Made by a program: the position numbers and the translations under genes
Part shown: piece after piece, positions 10,519 to 24,130 of the stretch
Layout of the letters: each line of letters starts with the position of its first letter
How positions within the stretch are numbered: the stretch's first letter is position 1
NCBI GenBank assembly: GCA_021234535.1
Contig: CM037843.1
Coordinates: 264,021 to 328,020 of the forward strand
Direction: 5' to 3'
From: Stichopus chloronotus
Lineage: Eukaryota > Echinodermata > Holothuroidea > Aspidochirotida > Stichopodidae
Length of the DNA: 64,000 nt
Notes under the pieces: generated by a model
Told to the model about the DNA's origin: nothing
Databases searched by the model: none
Seen by the model: the letters and a program-made list of their open reading frames with translations, nothing else

Positions 10519-11784
10519 CAGGCCCGTAGCCAGCCCATGTGGAGGGGTGGGTCTTTTTTCCAACTACGGAAGCGGCTTGCGCGTGCCGTAAGCATGGAGT
10601 TGCTGAGGGTCTGGGGGGATTTCCCCGGGACAATTTTGAAATCTGCAGATATCCCGCAATCTGGAGCATTTTAGAGGACTACAAAAGACCTTCTGTCGTA
10701 GACAATTTACAGAAATATTAGGCACAGGGTGTAGCCAGGAATATGTCAAGGGGGTGCGAACTCGTGAAGACTATCTAAGCGGAGAGCCACCACCGGTTGC
10801 AGCAGAGCGTACAAGAAAATTTTGAGTTTTACAAACCACCAGATGGCCGGAAATAGCCCTTCGGATGTCTTTTCTGTTGCATGAACCCAACCTTGAAATA
10901 TAGATCTCATGTAATTTCTCAATTACTGAGAAAACAATTAGTCTGTGAAAAATGATGCAATGCCGAGATGAGCATTCAAAAAAAAAAAAAACGTTTGGCT
11001 CTACAAACCACTCAGATAGTAGAAAACGGCCCTTCCTGGGTGTTATACATGCATACATATATGTTCCCAACCTTGCATTCCACCCCTTCCTTGTTAGGCC
11101 TGCCGCATAAATTGAGGGAATTACTATTTAGCGATATCGGGGGAAAAAGCGAAAATGAGATCAAGCAGGGTCTCCCTATTCGCCCTCCTTTCCTTGGCTA
11201 TGCCTATGCTCCTGGGTCTTTCTGGCGTACCTTCTTAAAAAAAATTCCACAATATGGCCAAGGGGGTCGCCTCTTTCGCCCCCTTCTTGGCTACGCTCCT
11301 GAGTAGACCCTTTGGTAGTCGTTTGAACAGGGCTTAAAATGCACGACTGCACCCGACTACAAGTGCACATATCAATCGAGCCCGGCGACGGCTTACGACA
11401 CAACTGAACTCTAGTCGTGGAACCGGTCACACCGCCACGACCACAGCAGACGCTGTTGGTGGTCGCCGTCGTGTTGCAGGTTGTCATGTCAGTGTGTCCT
11501 GAGCTTTGTATTGTATCTAGTTCATTATCTCATCACCCCACATAGTGTTTTTATGTGGTGATGAGATATTGTGGTCAGTTTGGGCCTGTATACATTTTAT
11601 GACATAAGTGGAAAGGTTTTATCTTCCTGCTAAAAGTGAACGGAAATTCTACCTCAACATATCAAGAGAAAAATATTTCATGGCTGACCCTTCAAACACA
11701 GGGCTGGAAAAATTGACCTCCCTCAAGTTGGGTGGGTCGTTCGAACGCTCCGACCCCCCCCCCCCCCCCCTGGCTACGGTCCTG
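10519..11784. mobile_element. Foldback element with CAGG..CGTAGCCAG ends
   Basis: The left end CAGGCCCGTAGCCAG and the right end CTGGCTACGGTCCTG (11770-11784) form a 15-bp terminal inverted repeat with one mismatch, bounding 1266 bp without coding capacity. Much of it matches 7223-8522, including a segment beginning GCGAACTCGTGAAGACTATC and a TA-rich hairpin region. A second, inner pair of similar ends lies at 10725-11301. No convincing target duplication is visible. It is probably a non-autonomous DNA element related to the insertion in the LINE. Confidence 0.6.
10725..11301. mobile_element. Inner nested element with related ends
   Basis: The left end CAGGGTGTAGCCAGG (10725-10739) pairs with CTTGGCTACGCTCCTG (11286-11301), a variant of the outer terminal repeat, enclosing 577 bp. 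The equivalent right end in the other copy is TTGGCTACCCGCCTG at 7988-8002. The nest therefore predates the spread of the compound element. Confidence 0.45.
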
Positions 11785-11998
11785 TAAGAGGTGTTGTAAC
11801 TTCCAACGGACAGGTATTAAAAGAATCAATTTCACGAAAAAGATAACAACTTACAACACAACTAACAAAATACCGTTTGACGCAATATATGACAGCAAGT
11901 TATCATTATTTGTCACACAAGGTTTTGGATAGTAAGTTAAGATAGTAAGTGCGCAATGGTCAAACCCGCAGTCTGAACTGTTAGGCAAACTTCAAAGG

Positions 11999-12047
11999 CA
12001 AAGTGCGCCACATATTTCTTTGTCGTCAATTTGAGCGGCGCACTTTG
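11999..12047. repeat. 11-bp stem-loop
   Basis: CAAAGTGCGCC (11999-12009) and GGCGCACTTTG (12037-12047) form a perfect stem with a 27-nt loop. It may be a remnant of a foldback element or chance; no role is assigned. Confidence 0.4.
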
Positions 12048-15000
12048 AACTGCACTCAGAGAAATTGCTAACCTTCTAGCTGCTATTTCAACAACGTATT
12101 CCTACTCTTAGCAAAGTTTGACCTGAAGTTACCTTGAGAACAGAGAAATATAGGCAAACTGGCCCAGGTACATTAGCCGATTCTGTTTTATATACTCCAA
12201 ATCCGTGTAAAGTAGTTTTGTTGACCTGTGTTTTGTAATTCTGTGTAGGCCCAGACCACAGTGTAGCCTAGGCTATGCCGTATATAGTACATGCACCAAA
12301 CTTCGCGCACTGCCAAAATTCACGCACCCCTGAAAAATAAACCTGAAAATGCAATGGCCTAAGTAGCCTGACAAAGGTTTGACCACCATATATTTTAGTG
12401 ACTTAAACTAATGCCGGAACACCGTTTATTTAATCGCCTTTGCCTGAATAGTCAACTGTAGGTACTGCAATTACACAGAAGATGTAGGCTAGGCTTAAAG
12501 CATCCTATTCGCTGTTGCCGCCTAATGTTACAACTTTCCAAATCATTATTTTGACCATTCAATGGACTTGTTCATGACAATCTTTGTTGTTAGCTTGGTC
12601 AAAGGTAATTGTGGAAGGTCTACGCTTAGGATTAGTTCAAAAGGACACTCCTCATGCAATGATTGTCATGCTAACACGGTAAAGTGCGCGAAGTTTGGCA
12701 GGATTACATTGTATCGTGAACCCAACTTTACCCAAGCAATGTTGCTTAATATAACAGATTTCAAGGTACAGACCCCACCAGATTAGGTCAAATTAAATTA
12801 AACAGGAACTGCAGACTTACTTGAACAAGATTAGTAGATATATAGGGATTTTGAATTTCCAACAGCTAGAAATTCCAAGGGTGTTATGTTAGATGCTTGA
12901 ACTTTTATACATTTATACTATAATATCTGCAAGGTTCGACACTCTTTCTAACGGTACACGAAACTTGGCCTATTTTTACATCCTTACGCCGACTGCAAAT
13001 ATTACTTAACCCTCTGTATCACATCATTTGATGTAGGAGCACTCTTTAAGCACCTGCAACCTCCAACTTATTCATAAAATCGATCTTCAACCGAATCTTA
13101 ATACGAATTTGCCATTTAAAAGGCAAGCGGTCTGTGGCCATTTTGTTGGTTGTCGGGCAGTCTGCGTTGCTGGCGATTAATACCCTCCTATCCATGAAAT
13201 GCAACGAGCATAAGGTACAGAATAAACGTTTGCTATGCAGGTGAAGACCATCGCTTAGTCACTTGTCAATTGATGTGTAAGAAGCGTTATGATTGGTCAA
13301 TAGGTAAACGAGCAAACTAGCCTGCTTGGACTCGTTGGAGTGCATTTTACCAAAAACGGGACGATCAATCCGTAGAATGATCGACAGTTGCAACGGCCTT
13401 CAAAAGTGACAACATATTTGAGTACAGTACTGTTTTCGCTTAACTCCCGTTGAAAAATTTTCAACGATAGTTGAATGTCAATGAAAATGGTCTTTTGGCA
13501 TTTAAAATCCACGAAAAACGTTTTTTTTCGTTAACAACATTTGGATTGCTCCAGTCATGGTGTGGTAACAAAATTTCAACGAATCTAAACAAGCCTTAAA
13601 TGAAATTGAACAATATCAAAACCGCAAAGGTAATCAAGAGAATGCGTCGCGGTGAAAACGTGGCCTACACCACTCAGCCGTTTGTGACTGTGGCAGAAGT
13701 TCGGGAAAACAACAAGACTTCCGCTGTACAATGCTGTGTATGTTGATTTGCAAGCCTGGCCTGTGGCTACTATCTTAACTGTGATGAGCATACCTTAACA
13801 TCGCGCGTAGCGGCACCTTTACATCTGGAGACTTAGTGTTTTTTTTTCTTTTCATGAATGAAGAAAAATGTTGACTTCACCGAAAACTGGCAGGCTTGTG
13901 GGAAAATTGGTACACCTATGATGTTACAATATTACTCAAATAACGTTAGTCCTCGATTTGTACTCTTAACAAAATGGAAAATATTTTAAAGTGTGGCATA
14001 GTGTGCACAGTTCGTAGCCTAAGCCCCCTCCCTTACTTTTCTGACCATTAAGGCGGCTACGATTCAATTTTATGAGCAAAAAAGTATAAGTTACATAGGC
14101 TGCAGGTAGGCGGAACAGTGGTTTTGCAAGAGAGCAGCAATGGAAAGTTTCGTTTAAGCTAGCACCTTAGACCAGCTGAAAATGTTGGCAAATTTCAAAA
14201 TATAATTTACCTCTTCTATTTGGTGGAAGAAATCTAATAATCCAATTAGCTCCGTAAAATCCAGTGTTACGTGAGGTTGTTATGCAAAATTAATCGCATG
14301 AGACAGATGCTCGAATCACAAAAAAAAAACTTTGTGGATGCAACGTAACAATAATGCAGACTTGCCTTGCTGTGCTGCGATCAGCGGTATTTATGTAAGA
14401 AACATTAAGGATTAGTTTTATACAACAGCTGGGCTTCTTGGCGCGAAAGAATGCCGCAACGGTAACAAAGTAACGTATGTACTACAATCGCGAAGCAGTT
14501 TGAGGCTGTCCTATATTTGACATCAAGCGTTTTGACATGTCCAATCGAAGACCCGTGTCGGGCCGCCGCCCTTGTTTTCCCCAATATGCACTATACATAC
14601 ACGGCTGTGATCAGCCCCAGCACTTTCCGCTGGTCGGATGTTGTGTAGCCTACACATGGTGCCAGATTTCACGCGGTTCTTGAGCTGGGTTTCCTGCAAC
14701 CGTACCGAGAGTCGTAGTAAAATTCGAAGGACTCATGGTGCAGGCAGAGTTAGCGTTCATGCGTGGGATAATTGAAAGATATGATTGGTCAAAAAAAAAA
14801 AAAAACAGGGTTGGGCGACCTCAGATATCGGCCATGGCTAGACTAGGCCCTATGTTCATATTTGCATGCAGTGCGCAGATATCATGAGATGGTTAAGCAT
14901 CGTATAAGACAGGTTCATGTCATATTTACGAACACCTGCAATGTTTTTGAAGCAATTAACATAACGGCACCCATTAGTCTTGATAATGTAGAAACAAAAG

Positions 15001-18000
15001 AAAAGATTGCCTTTTTACCCAGCCCCTCTTCTTACACAGCACATTTTTTGTCTATTTTTGTTTTGGCGATGAAAACGTTAGATGTTAGACCTTAGCAGGT
15101 TGCCAAATGCACGATACGCAGCAACAGGTGCTCAGTATCGTGCCAAAGGAGTTACCTGACCTACTTTCCTCGAACAAGCTGCATTTTTTTTTTTTCAAGT
15201 AACCAATCCCTGCATTTTCACCTGTTTTTCCAGGGCCTTACTTTCTGCGATACAGTCCGCTGTGTGCACGTGGCTGATCAGAGAACAATAACTACAAGTA
15301 GGATATTATGTGCATGCCCCTTGCATGTTGAATAAAACAGGAGAGCCGTTTCCAGTTGAGCCTACGGCCTGATCGGAACGTAGAAAATTTCCATAACTCC
15401 AATGTTCTTACGTTGTATGTAACCAAAGTAAATTGTCTTGATAATTTACAGCTTTTTCGTATTTTTCCGTTCTTGACTACATTTTTTACCTCCCCCCCCT
15501 TGAAAAATTTTGCCTTTTTTTTAAGGGTTGTAGGTCCAAAGTAGTGCGAGAATTTACAGTTTTCTAACCGTATTTGTATCCCCAAAAAGTAAGACCAGAT
15601 TTATTGCAAATGCTTTATTTTTTTTCCTTTTTGGTGGGCAGGGGAGCACAGCCCCTAAGTGCACCCATGCCCTCCTGTGGCTACGTGCCTGCACACGTCC
15701 CCTTTTCCCATGCAGAATGTGGGAGAGCTAATCTAATTACATTTCATTGAAGAACCATACAGTTGGCTGGCTTCCGCTAATATATATAGGGGCCTTGTCA
15801 AAAGCTACATTAGATGACGCAATGTTGGGTGTCCACTGAAAACGCTAAAGCAGAATATGCTGTTGTTTTAAGGGGGCTACCAACTGCCTCGTTTATCCTG
15901 CTTTCCAAAATACACCAAAGGATTGTTTACATACTTCTTACAGTTTTAACAGTTCATCTACATAAAAACTGCCTTATCGGGATCTAGTCATCCACATCTA
16001 GTCTTGTTTCAGAAATGCGTTTGCATAGTCCTTTTGTTGTGATAGTATTAGCATAGCCTCATATCTATCGCATTGTCCCGTTACACTTTCTTTTTCTGCC
16101 GTGATTAAGATGTTCCCCTGAAAGACGCGCGGGAGGTAGATGCTTTATCCACACTGGGATCACATGGGAGAGAACGATTGAAGAAAAACGATTAAGGCCA
16201 AGTTTGTGTCCTCAAACAGCAAACTCTGCTTCAATCATTGGTGAATTCGATTTATTTGCCATACCTCTCTTTACCACATTCTGGTGGTGTTTGAGAGAGG
16301 AAAAAAAGAAGAAGAACGAAACGTATGTGCGGTTTTTCCACTGTCGTATTAGGTGATACTTTCGATCATTGTCTATTGACAGAACAAAGAGCCATAATCT
16401 CAGTGCAGTTTTGAATTTCCAAAAATAGCAGAAAAGTCATTGGGTTTCACGGGAAAAACCGATAAAGAGTAAGGCTAATAATAGAAAAACAGTACTACTG
16501 TATACATTGCCGTGCGTAATGCAACGTTCAACATTTGCTGCATGTTTTCGTTTTTAAAGAAATTGCGCTGAAAATAAGGATTCAGCGGAGTGGTATTTAA
16601 TTTTGTAAAAGGCAACAAGTGGTATGAAAAGTTATCCCGTATTTTTGGTATGACAGGCTGATTGATTTAAACTCTCAGTCAACTATGCTTAGTACTCTCT
16701 CTCATTTTCCCCCATACCAGTCATTTCTCAACTTGAAAATATCTTCCATAAACATTCAACAACGGTAGCCTATACAGTACATCACAGAATGCTTGCCAAG
16801 GTAATGAGGGAGTTCAGGCACTCCTCCGACTAACAAAGAAAGAAAACTGATTCTCGGAATATGTTATCGTAAATCGAAATGAGGTACCGCAATAAAGCTA
16901 GAAATTTATTAACAAATGCCACTTATGATTATTTGTGAAGTGAGGAGTTAAGAAAGCCCTTCTTGTGTTTGCATGTATATCTATTGGCAATCACACACGG
17001 TCCTCTCTATATCTGTAACAGGAAGTAAAAACACTTTGGAAAGTTGTTCGATTGTAGTGTAAAAAAAAAAGTCCTAATAAAGAACAAAGAAAATGTTGTG
17101 CAATTTATACGTTTCCCCCAAATACCTTTTAAAAAAGTACACGGTATAACATGAAGTGAAACATGATATGGGGTACCATGCAGAAGCAACCGCAACACTA
17201 TTTTTTTCCTATTTTTTTTTTATTTGTTTGTCTCCCTGAGTACCGAAAATTTTTGGGCACTCATATCTCCAACAAGGGGTCTCCAGTATAGAAATAACTG
17301 AGTCAGCTACCACCAAAATCCCCCGAAAAGTGTCAAGATTGCACAGAATAATATTCTGAAAGACGCCCATAATGCCTTAGTTCGTTGTGTAACCAAAGTA
17401 ACACATCTGCATATTCTTCAACTTGTCCTTATTCTTTGTTTCTTGTGTGGTTTTTGTGTTTGCGATTTCGTTTTTATTTTCCGACTATTCTTTCAATGCT
17501 TCGCGATTTTCTTCATTATTATTACTTTTTTTTGGCCTTAGGTTTCGAACACCAGGGATTTCCCAATCCAATCAAATTAATCTTAGGCCATGACCAAAAA
17601 GTATATATTTTTGCTCAACTACTAACTCTATACCGTAACCACTTTAGTGTTTTTTAATGCCACGCAGTTCTACCATAACTACAGTACGTTACTGAGCCTA
17701 ACTTGGCCTGAAATCTTAATCATTTTCTCCTTTCAATAACCCCCTTTTTTCACTTCACACATAGGACAACAATTCTAGTTGAAGCATTGTCTAGGTACAC
17801 ACACATTTTTACACCATTCGGTCAGCAATTGAAAACCACAGCTGTAGCTAACATTCTTGGCGACCAGCCAGGAAGGTTCTCGCGCTACAGTGAAGTTGAC
17901 CTAGATATTGAAATCTTTTTCATGCTGAAACCACTTTTTCCTTAGTAGGGGTGTTTTTTTTTTTTTCATGAAGGTCCCGCCTTCGCAAGTAACAGTATGT

Positions 18001-19875
18001 TGTGAGTGCCTGATTCAATTACTGGCCTGAATATGGAGGCCGTATAGCCCTTTAATGAAATGGAAGTATCTTCGCCTATCGAGGGAGTATGTTATATTTT
18101 TTGGCAACTATACATGGTTTTAACTTGGAATGAATATGTACGTCCCACATATCGCGTGTAAACTATCGCTTTTCTCTAAAACACAATCTTCAATCTTTCA
18201 CGCAAATTAATGTAACATTTTACGCCCAAACATAGAATATGACAAGAAAAATACACCAAACTCTTGTCGGAGAGTACATCTCAATGTATAATTCATACAC
18301 TTTCAAGTCTGTCCTAAGGACTTAAATACAAGTAACGCTTCCTGGCAAGGATAACTACAGTAGAGTCACACAAAGAGTATTTACTTGTAGACGCTCACTG
18401 AAGGTACAAGGCGGCTGTGAAAAACCTAGTCTAATTGCTGATAACGATATTCCCCGAAATTCAACGGCTAGAGAAACCGCAATCCTCCTGCCAAATATCG
18501 TTGAAAAACGTTTTGTAACAGTCGTGTAGCAATTAACGATGAGATCGTTGAAAAAGTTCTATCGTTTAAAATTGACACATTTTGCCAGATATTTAAGAAA
18601 TTCGACAGAAAGTGGCTAACATTGTGGAAAAAAAGATTAACGAATCTCAACGGGAGTTAAGCGAGGACAGTACTGTAGAAGAGGAGTTCAACATGGAGAA
18701 TTATTGTTGGTGAGCCAAACTCAACACAATGCTCATCAAGAAAGATGTGATAAAATCAACCATAAGCAAAGAAATTCCATGGGTATGAACCACTGAGGTC
18801 TATGGTATCAAAGTAATTATACACATGACTCAAGCTACAGTAGTACAGTGATGAAAAGTTATTGAGATGTGGTCACTAGATGCTGGTGGCAATATCCAGA
18901 AATATTCATCCACAACGTATCAACAAAAGATACATCATCTGATCACTTCCACTGTTAGAAATAGAAATTGGGTTGTTGTCAGGAATGTTATCCTTGGGGA
19001 TATTAGATGGTTAGAAAAGGTTAGAAAAGTTTGAAGGTTAATGACACTGAAGTAATACATATGGCACCATTGCAGCTGCTAAGACTATGTGCAAAGGCCC
19101 CTGAAACTGGATAAAGTTTTTCATCAACCAAAGAATATTGTAAAGAAGATCACTGGTGCCGAAGCTCAATGCGCTAGTCAAGGAAGACTGCTGCTCACTT
19201 TTGCAGAATTTCAGGTGGAATGATCTTTAGTATCACTATATCACATAAAGTGTAGTTCACAGTGTTGGCCAGTTGAAACTACATGATGATGACTAGTCTC
19301 TCAGAGAGTAATGTATTTGAATTCAAACCAATTGTTGCTACTGTTATTGTAACATTTATTGAATATCCTTTAGTTGCCAGTACTGTAATTCCTGGTTAGG
19401 CATTTGAGTATTTCACAATATACTAGCAATATGACTATTTTAAAGTTTCCCATGATTGTCAACTTTGTTAGCATCATTTAAAATCATTAGTTCATTTATA
19501 AAGTAGTATTCCATGTCCTTTGTGTAACTTACAGTACATGACATTTAAGAGTCAAAGCTTATTTGAATGTGAATTATTTTGATAATTAAATGGCATACTT
19601 ATAAAATTTATACTGCACAGTATTGATTGTTTTTATAATGCCCCTAACCCAACAAATCCTAGAAATCATTTGCGCACTTCTGAGTGATTTCGACTACATG
19701 CAGGACTATAAAGTATTAGTGGCTCTTGGACATGTACCTTCCTTGGTAATTTCATGATACATCATGCCAGTGTGCAATCATGTGATGGAAAAGTGCCAAT
19801 CACATCTTGTTCACTACCTAACTCATACCGTTAAAACTATGCTTCTGATGTTAGAAATCTTTCAACAGTACACCC

Positions 19876-19903
19876 TTGTAACTTACGTAATGTCACGTAA
19901 GTT
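19876..19903. repeat. Perfect 11-bp inverted repeat
   Basis: GTAACTTACGT and ACGTAAGTTAC are separated by 6 nt. The word GTCACGTAAGTTA recurs about 160 bp downstream (near 20050), which hints at a small foldback element. Confidence 0.45.
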
Positions 19904-22280
19904 ACAGAGTTTATGTACCCTTTTCCTACCAACAGAAAATGATCTTTCATGAAGTTCAACATACTGAAGTAGCTTCACATCAGAACTGCCTCTTTTTTAT
20001 GTCTTACATACAGTATGGCTTGTAGAAAAACTTTTTGTGGATATTTTGTCACGTAAGTTAGGCTCCTGTTTTGGAATGTGTAAATCATATTCATGCCAAA
20101 ATATAAGAAGCTGTACAAAATGGACCATAGAATTATGCTCCAGACTGACTTATCTTACTTATAGTCCTATATCAGATTCCTTGGATTAATTGTCATATAT
20201 GGCTTAGAGGTCTCTAAAAATAAGTCTGTAAATCAGTACTTTTAACCCCTCTGATTTTAGTAATACTGAAATTGTTGAAAGTGAAAATTTTTTGAAAATA
20301 GCAAAATTTAGCAAATTGATCCTTGAAGCTCAAACATCAAGCTACTTCACTAAGATATTTCACCCACCTAGAAGTGAATGTTCAATTTTGCACCCCTTGA
20401 CCACTTGCCTTTAAGTGGCCCATAAATAACAATGTTACAACAAACTGATACAAATTTAGGACCCAGAGTTTACTTAAACCTTGCAAGACTGAAACTAATC
20501 TCAGACATGTATTTGCTAAGTATAGGATGGCTGAAAGAGCCCACATGCACTCATAGGAAGTGCTTTTTCAAATCTCATCCCCCCACCCTTCTCCATCATT
20601 CCCCTTGGTTTCCTACAATTTTTAATCTATAGTGTGAAAATGGTGTGGATAATAGACTGTAAAAAACACTTCCACCACAAGTTCTTGAAAAACATTAGGT
20701 CCCTTTATTTTTTGCTACCCCTCCCAACCCCTAAAATGATCAAAGTATTCTAAGGGACCTTGCCACTCCTGCCAAAAAATTAAAATTACTACAATTAAGC
20801 CCTGGAATTATAAGCTGTAACTCGTAGTTCTGCAGTTAAGTGTGTCTGTAGTTAAGTGTGTATTATGATTTGTTCTTGACTTAATCTGCACATTACTGAT
20901 GTTTGACTGTTGCTTATCTGGCCTTGGATTTTCACCGTTATGGTTGCAATAAGTAAGGTAATATAGGGAATTTTCCATTTTGAAAGGCAGAAAATCAGGG
21001 GCCCTACACAAGCAACTACTGAATTGTGTATCGTACAGTACTTCCGTCGCTCAAAGTGAGCAAATCACTCTGCTGTTTCAATGGAGAATTTTTAGTTGTT
21101 GTTCGCCGGGTTAGATCTGAACGAGCTGCGTATGCTCCGCCCCCAAGATACCAATGTAGAATGACTGACAGGCGTGGAGTGAATGGGAGTCCATAGGATT
21201 CGCTTACCTTTTCCTGCGATTTTCAACAAGTTTATAAAGCATGCGAGTGGCAGGCAGACCTTACTTTCCTGATTCGAAGCAAGGCACACTGTAGTCAGGA
21301 TGTAAATGGAAACTCCACCTACCTTCACCATTTACAGAGATTGCATTGACATTTGAGAACCCGCAGTGACTGCGCATTCCAAGTAAAAAGCCTCTTGCTG
21401 CAATGAGCGGGAAGCTGTATATAGTGACTTAACACTGCAGCCAGTGAGCCACCTTACCGTTGTGCAGTACTACAGTAGTACTGCAAGTTGATGGTACGAA
21501 CAGATTTAGGTACATAGCAACAGAGAATTAGTCACGCTAAAGTAAAAAAAGAATATGTCCAGGCATTTTTTGAACAGCGATTCCTTGGTGTCCAGTAGCA
21601 CAGCTAGATGCTTTTAACAAAGGAGTGCCGCTGATCGCACAGAAAGATGCTCAAGCAAAAAGACTCAATTATTTATTTTTTGCTGCTGTTATAATCTCAT
21701 AAGCTGGCTCTTAAAATATCAGTGTGTACGTACTATATATCGTTTTTTTAAATATATACCAATATATATCGGTATGAGTGAAAATCAATATCGATAATAT
21801 CAGTATGGCATTCAATACAGGATATATCAGTAATATCGATATATCAACGGACCTTACCCAGCAGCCCAGCTGCAACCATCAAAACACCTGTTAGTTGCCA
21901 GTTCATAAAATTCTTGGCATATCACCAATAAACATTAACTGTAAAATTTGTTGATAGTCAGAATTGAGTCAGTGATCAAGTTCCACATAGTAATCAAAAT
22001 GCCTTCTCTGACAAACTGAGCAGGAGCATGGATAGCAGAGGATAGATTTGGCCCGTTTGCCATGAAAATACACCTAGACTCACGGTGAAGCTGGTACATG
22101 GCAACCCCCTTTCGTAGCTCACTCACACAACCAGAACGAAGCCGTCTTTCGACAAATTTGCACCTTGACTCTGTTTCAAGACACTAGGATCAAAAGGCAA
22201 ACCAATAAAATATCTCTACTTTTTTTCTTAAACTAAATTGTTACACAAAAACAAATATTTGATTGTTCACTTTGAAGACA

Positions 22281-22368
22281 CAAGCCCTCCCGAGGTGGTT
22301 AGGTTATTAGCTACACATGTACAGTAACACAGTAGGATATGATTACATTAAGTTTTCGGGAGGGCTTG
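22281..22368. repeat. 88-bp foldback with 13-bp perfect arms
   Basis: CAAGCCCTCCCGA (22281-22293) and TCGGGAGGGCTTG (22356-22368) are exact reverse complements around a 62-nt interior. The GC-rich arms stand out in an AT-rich setting. It may be a very small MITE or a structured RNA; no target duplication was seen. Confidence 0.5.
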
Positions 22369-23319
22369 CGCAATATTTTGAGTTTCTTTTTATGATATAC
22401 TTTTGTACAGTCAAACTTCAAAATGTGTAAAATACAGTTCGCATTACACGAGATGTGTTTCTTTTCGTGGAACATTCAAGTTTTTGGACAAAACTGATTC
22501 TGTTTGATCGACCTGTAGCTACTGTATCTTTCATCACGCTGACTGCAGCTCTTTTACGGCACTAGACAACAACAGCAAGAGATGAACAGCAAGAGCAAGT
22601 TGGGAATATCTTCTCATGCTAGTTTTGAGTCTCGGACAGCTTGTGCTTCGAATTTTAACCGGTTGCTGGGGCTGATAGTGAGCACTTGAAGACTTTACAC
22701 TTAAGTCCTATAGGCCTATTGTAAATTGCACAAGTAGCTCCATGAATAAACCATCCTTCCCATCAGCTTTGACCCAACTGTTTACCAAGAAACAAAGGGA
22801 ACCAAGTAGTTTGTTGTTTGACACTCTTTTGTGTTTGTAGGGATTAAACTGTGCATGCAACTGTCAATACTCTCTTGGCATGGGAGGAAGTAGAGCATTG
22901 AGGCATGACTAATTATCTGCTGGATGCTATTCTCATTTGGATGGGTAGCAGCAGCTAGAACCCTGTTTGATGGTGATCAAGAATGCAAGCAAACCCCTTA
23001 TAAGGTATAGGCCACTTATGAAGCCATTATGTTGTAAGTTCATTTTGACAAAGCTGTAACGTATGCTTTTAACTTTTTGCAGATTTTTCGTGTAATATTG
23101 TTGTATTACTGGTAACAGTATATTCCATCATTGCTTAAAACCTTGACTGAGGGGTTACAAATGAAACACACCAAGCGGTTTTGCAAATTTTATTCTCTTT
23201 CAAGTTAAATCAAACACCACAAGTGTAATGTTAGGCCAAACGTGAGGCCTATTTTGGCGGTACCATATGGTGCAGTTGTCAGCCTTACTTTGGTACTTTT
23301 TGGTTTCGATGATAATCGT

Positions 23320-24130
23320 AACCTTTCTAATCATATGTATGTGTGTGCAGGTGTATGTAAGGGTGGGTTTGTGTGTGTATATCAGTGACGTCCTACCTGT
23401 TAAACGCGATATCTCAAGAAGGGAAGCTTGGACAGATCCCAAATTTGGTATGTAGGTGTACCACATTGAGTAGAAGAACCTTGTTGTTTTTGGTGGAGGT
23501 CAAAGGTCATTTGGGGTCAACAGGGGTCACATTGTGAAAACCTTGTAAACACGATATCTCAAGAAGGGAAGCTTGGACATATCTCATATTTAGTATGTAG
23601 GTGTACCACATTGAGTGTAAGAACCCTATTGTTTTTGGTGGAGGTCGAAGGTCATTTGGGGTCAACAGGGGTCAAATTGTGAAAACCTTGTAAACATGAT
23701 ATCTCAAGAAGCAAAGTTTGGACAAATCTCGTACTTGATATGCAGGTGTACCACATTTAGTAGAAGAAACCTCTTGTTTTTGGTGGAGGCCAAAGGTCAT
23801 TTGGGGTCAACAGGGGTCAAATTGTGAAAACCTTGTAATCAATATCTCAAGAAGGAAAGCTTGGACAAATGTCATGTTTAGTGCGTTGGTGTACCACATT
23901 GAGTACAACATCCTTATTGATTCTGGTGGAGGTCAAAGGTCATTTCAGGTCAGCAGGGGTCAAGTTGTGAAAACTTTGTAAACACAGTATCTCAAGAAGG
24001 GAAGCTTGGACAGATGTCATATGAAGTATGTAGGTATATCTTATAGAGCATAAGAACTTTTTTTTTTAATGGCGGTTAACGATCACTTGAGATCAACAAC
24101 GTCAAAGTGTGAAAACCTTGTAAATAAACT
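23320..24130 (+). repeat. AGGTCA array C (GGAAGCTTGGACA subfamily)
   Basis: A TG-rich lead-in (23330-23385) is followed by about five units of roughly 144 bp. Exact AGGTCAAAGGTCA occurs at 23497-23509 and 23930-23942, with variants at about 23641 and 23787. This subfamily has GGGGTCA in place of the third and fourth AGGTCA half-sites, and the unit body GGAAGCTTGGACA instead of GGTAACTGTGACTGA. The last unit decays by 24130 and no tail was found. Confidence 0.85.

Larger units (their letters stand above)
11785..23199. other. Long gene-poor stretch
   Basis: No exon, RNA gene or recognisable transposon protein was found on either strand. Open frames are all under 105 codons and look random. Contents are unique AT-rich DNA, homopolymer runs (for example A13 near 14791), an AT-rich tract of TATCGATA-like words at 21730-21845, and a few small inverted repeats listed separately. 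Words such as TACAGTAC and AGTACTGTA are unusually frequent. Undetected short exons or regulatory DNA are possible. Confidence 0.5.

Noticed and set aside
10519..11784. Target duplication TAAGG/TAAGA beside the foldback element
   Set aside because: Only five bases with one mismatch and offset relative to the ends; not convincing.
21730..21850. ATCGATAT-rich tract as an origin or promoter
   Set aside because: Low-complexity AT words only; nothing specific supports a function.
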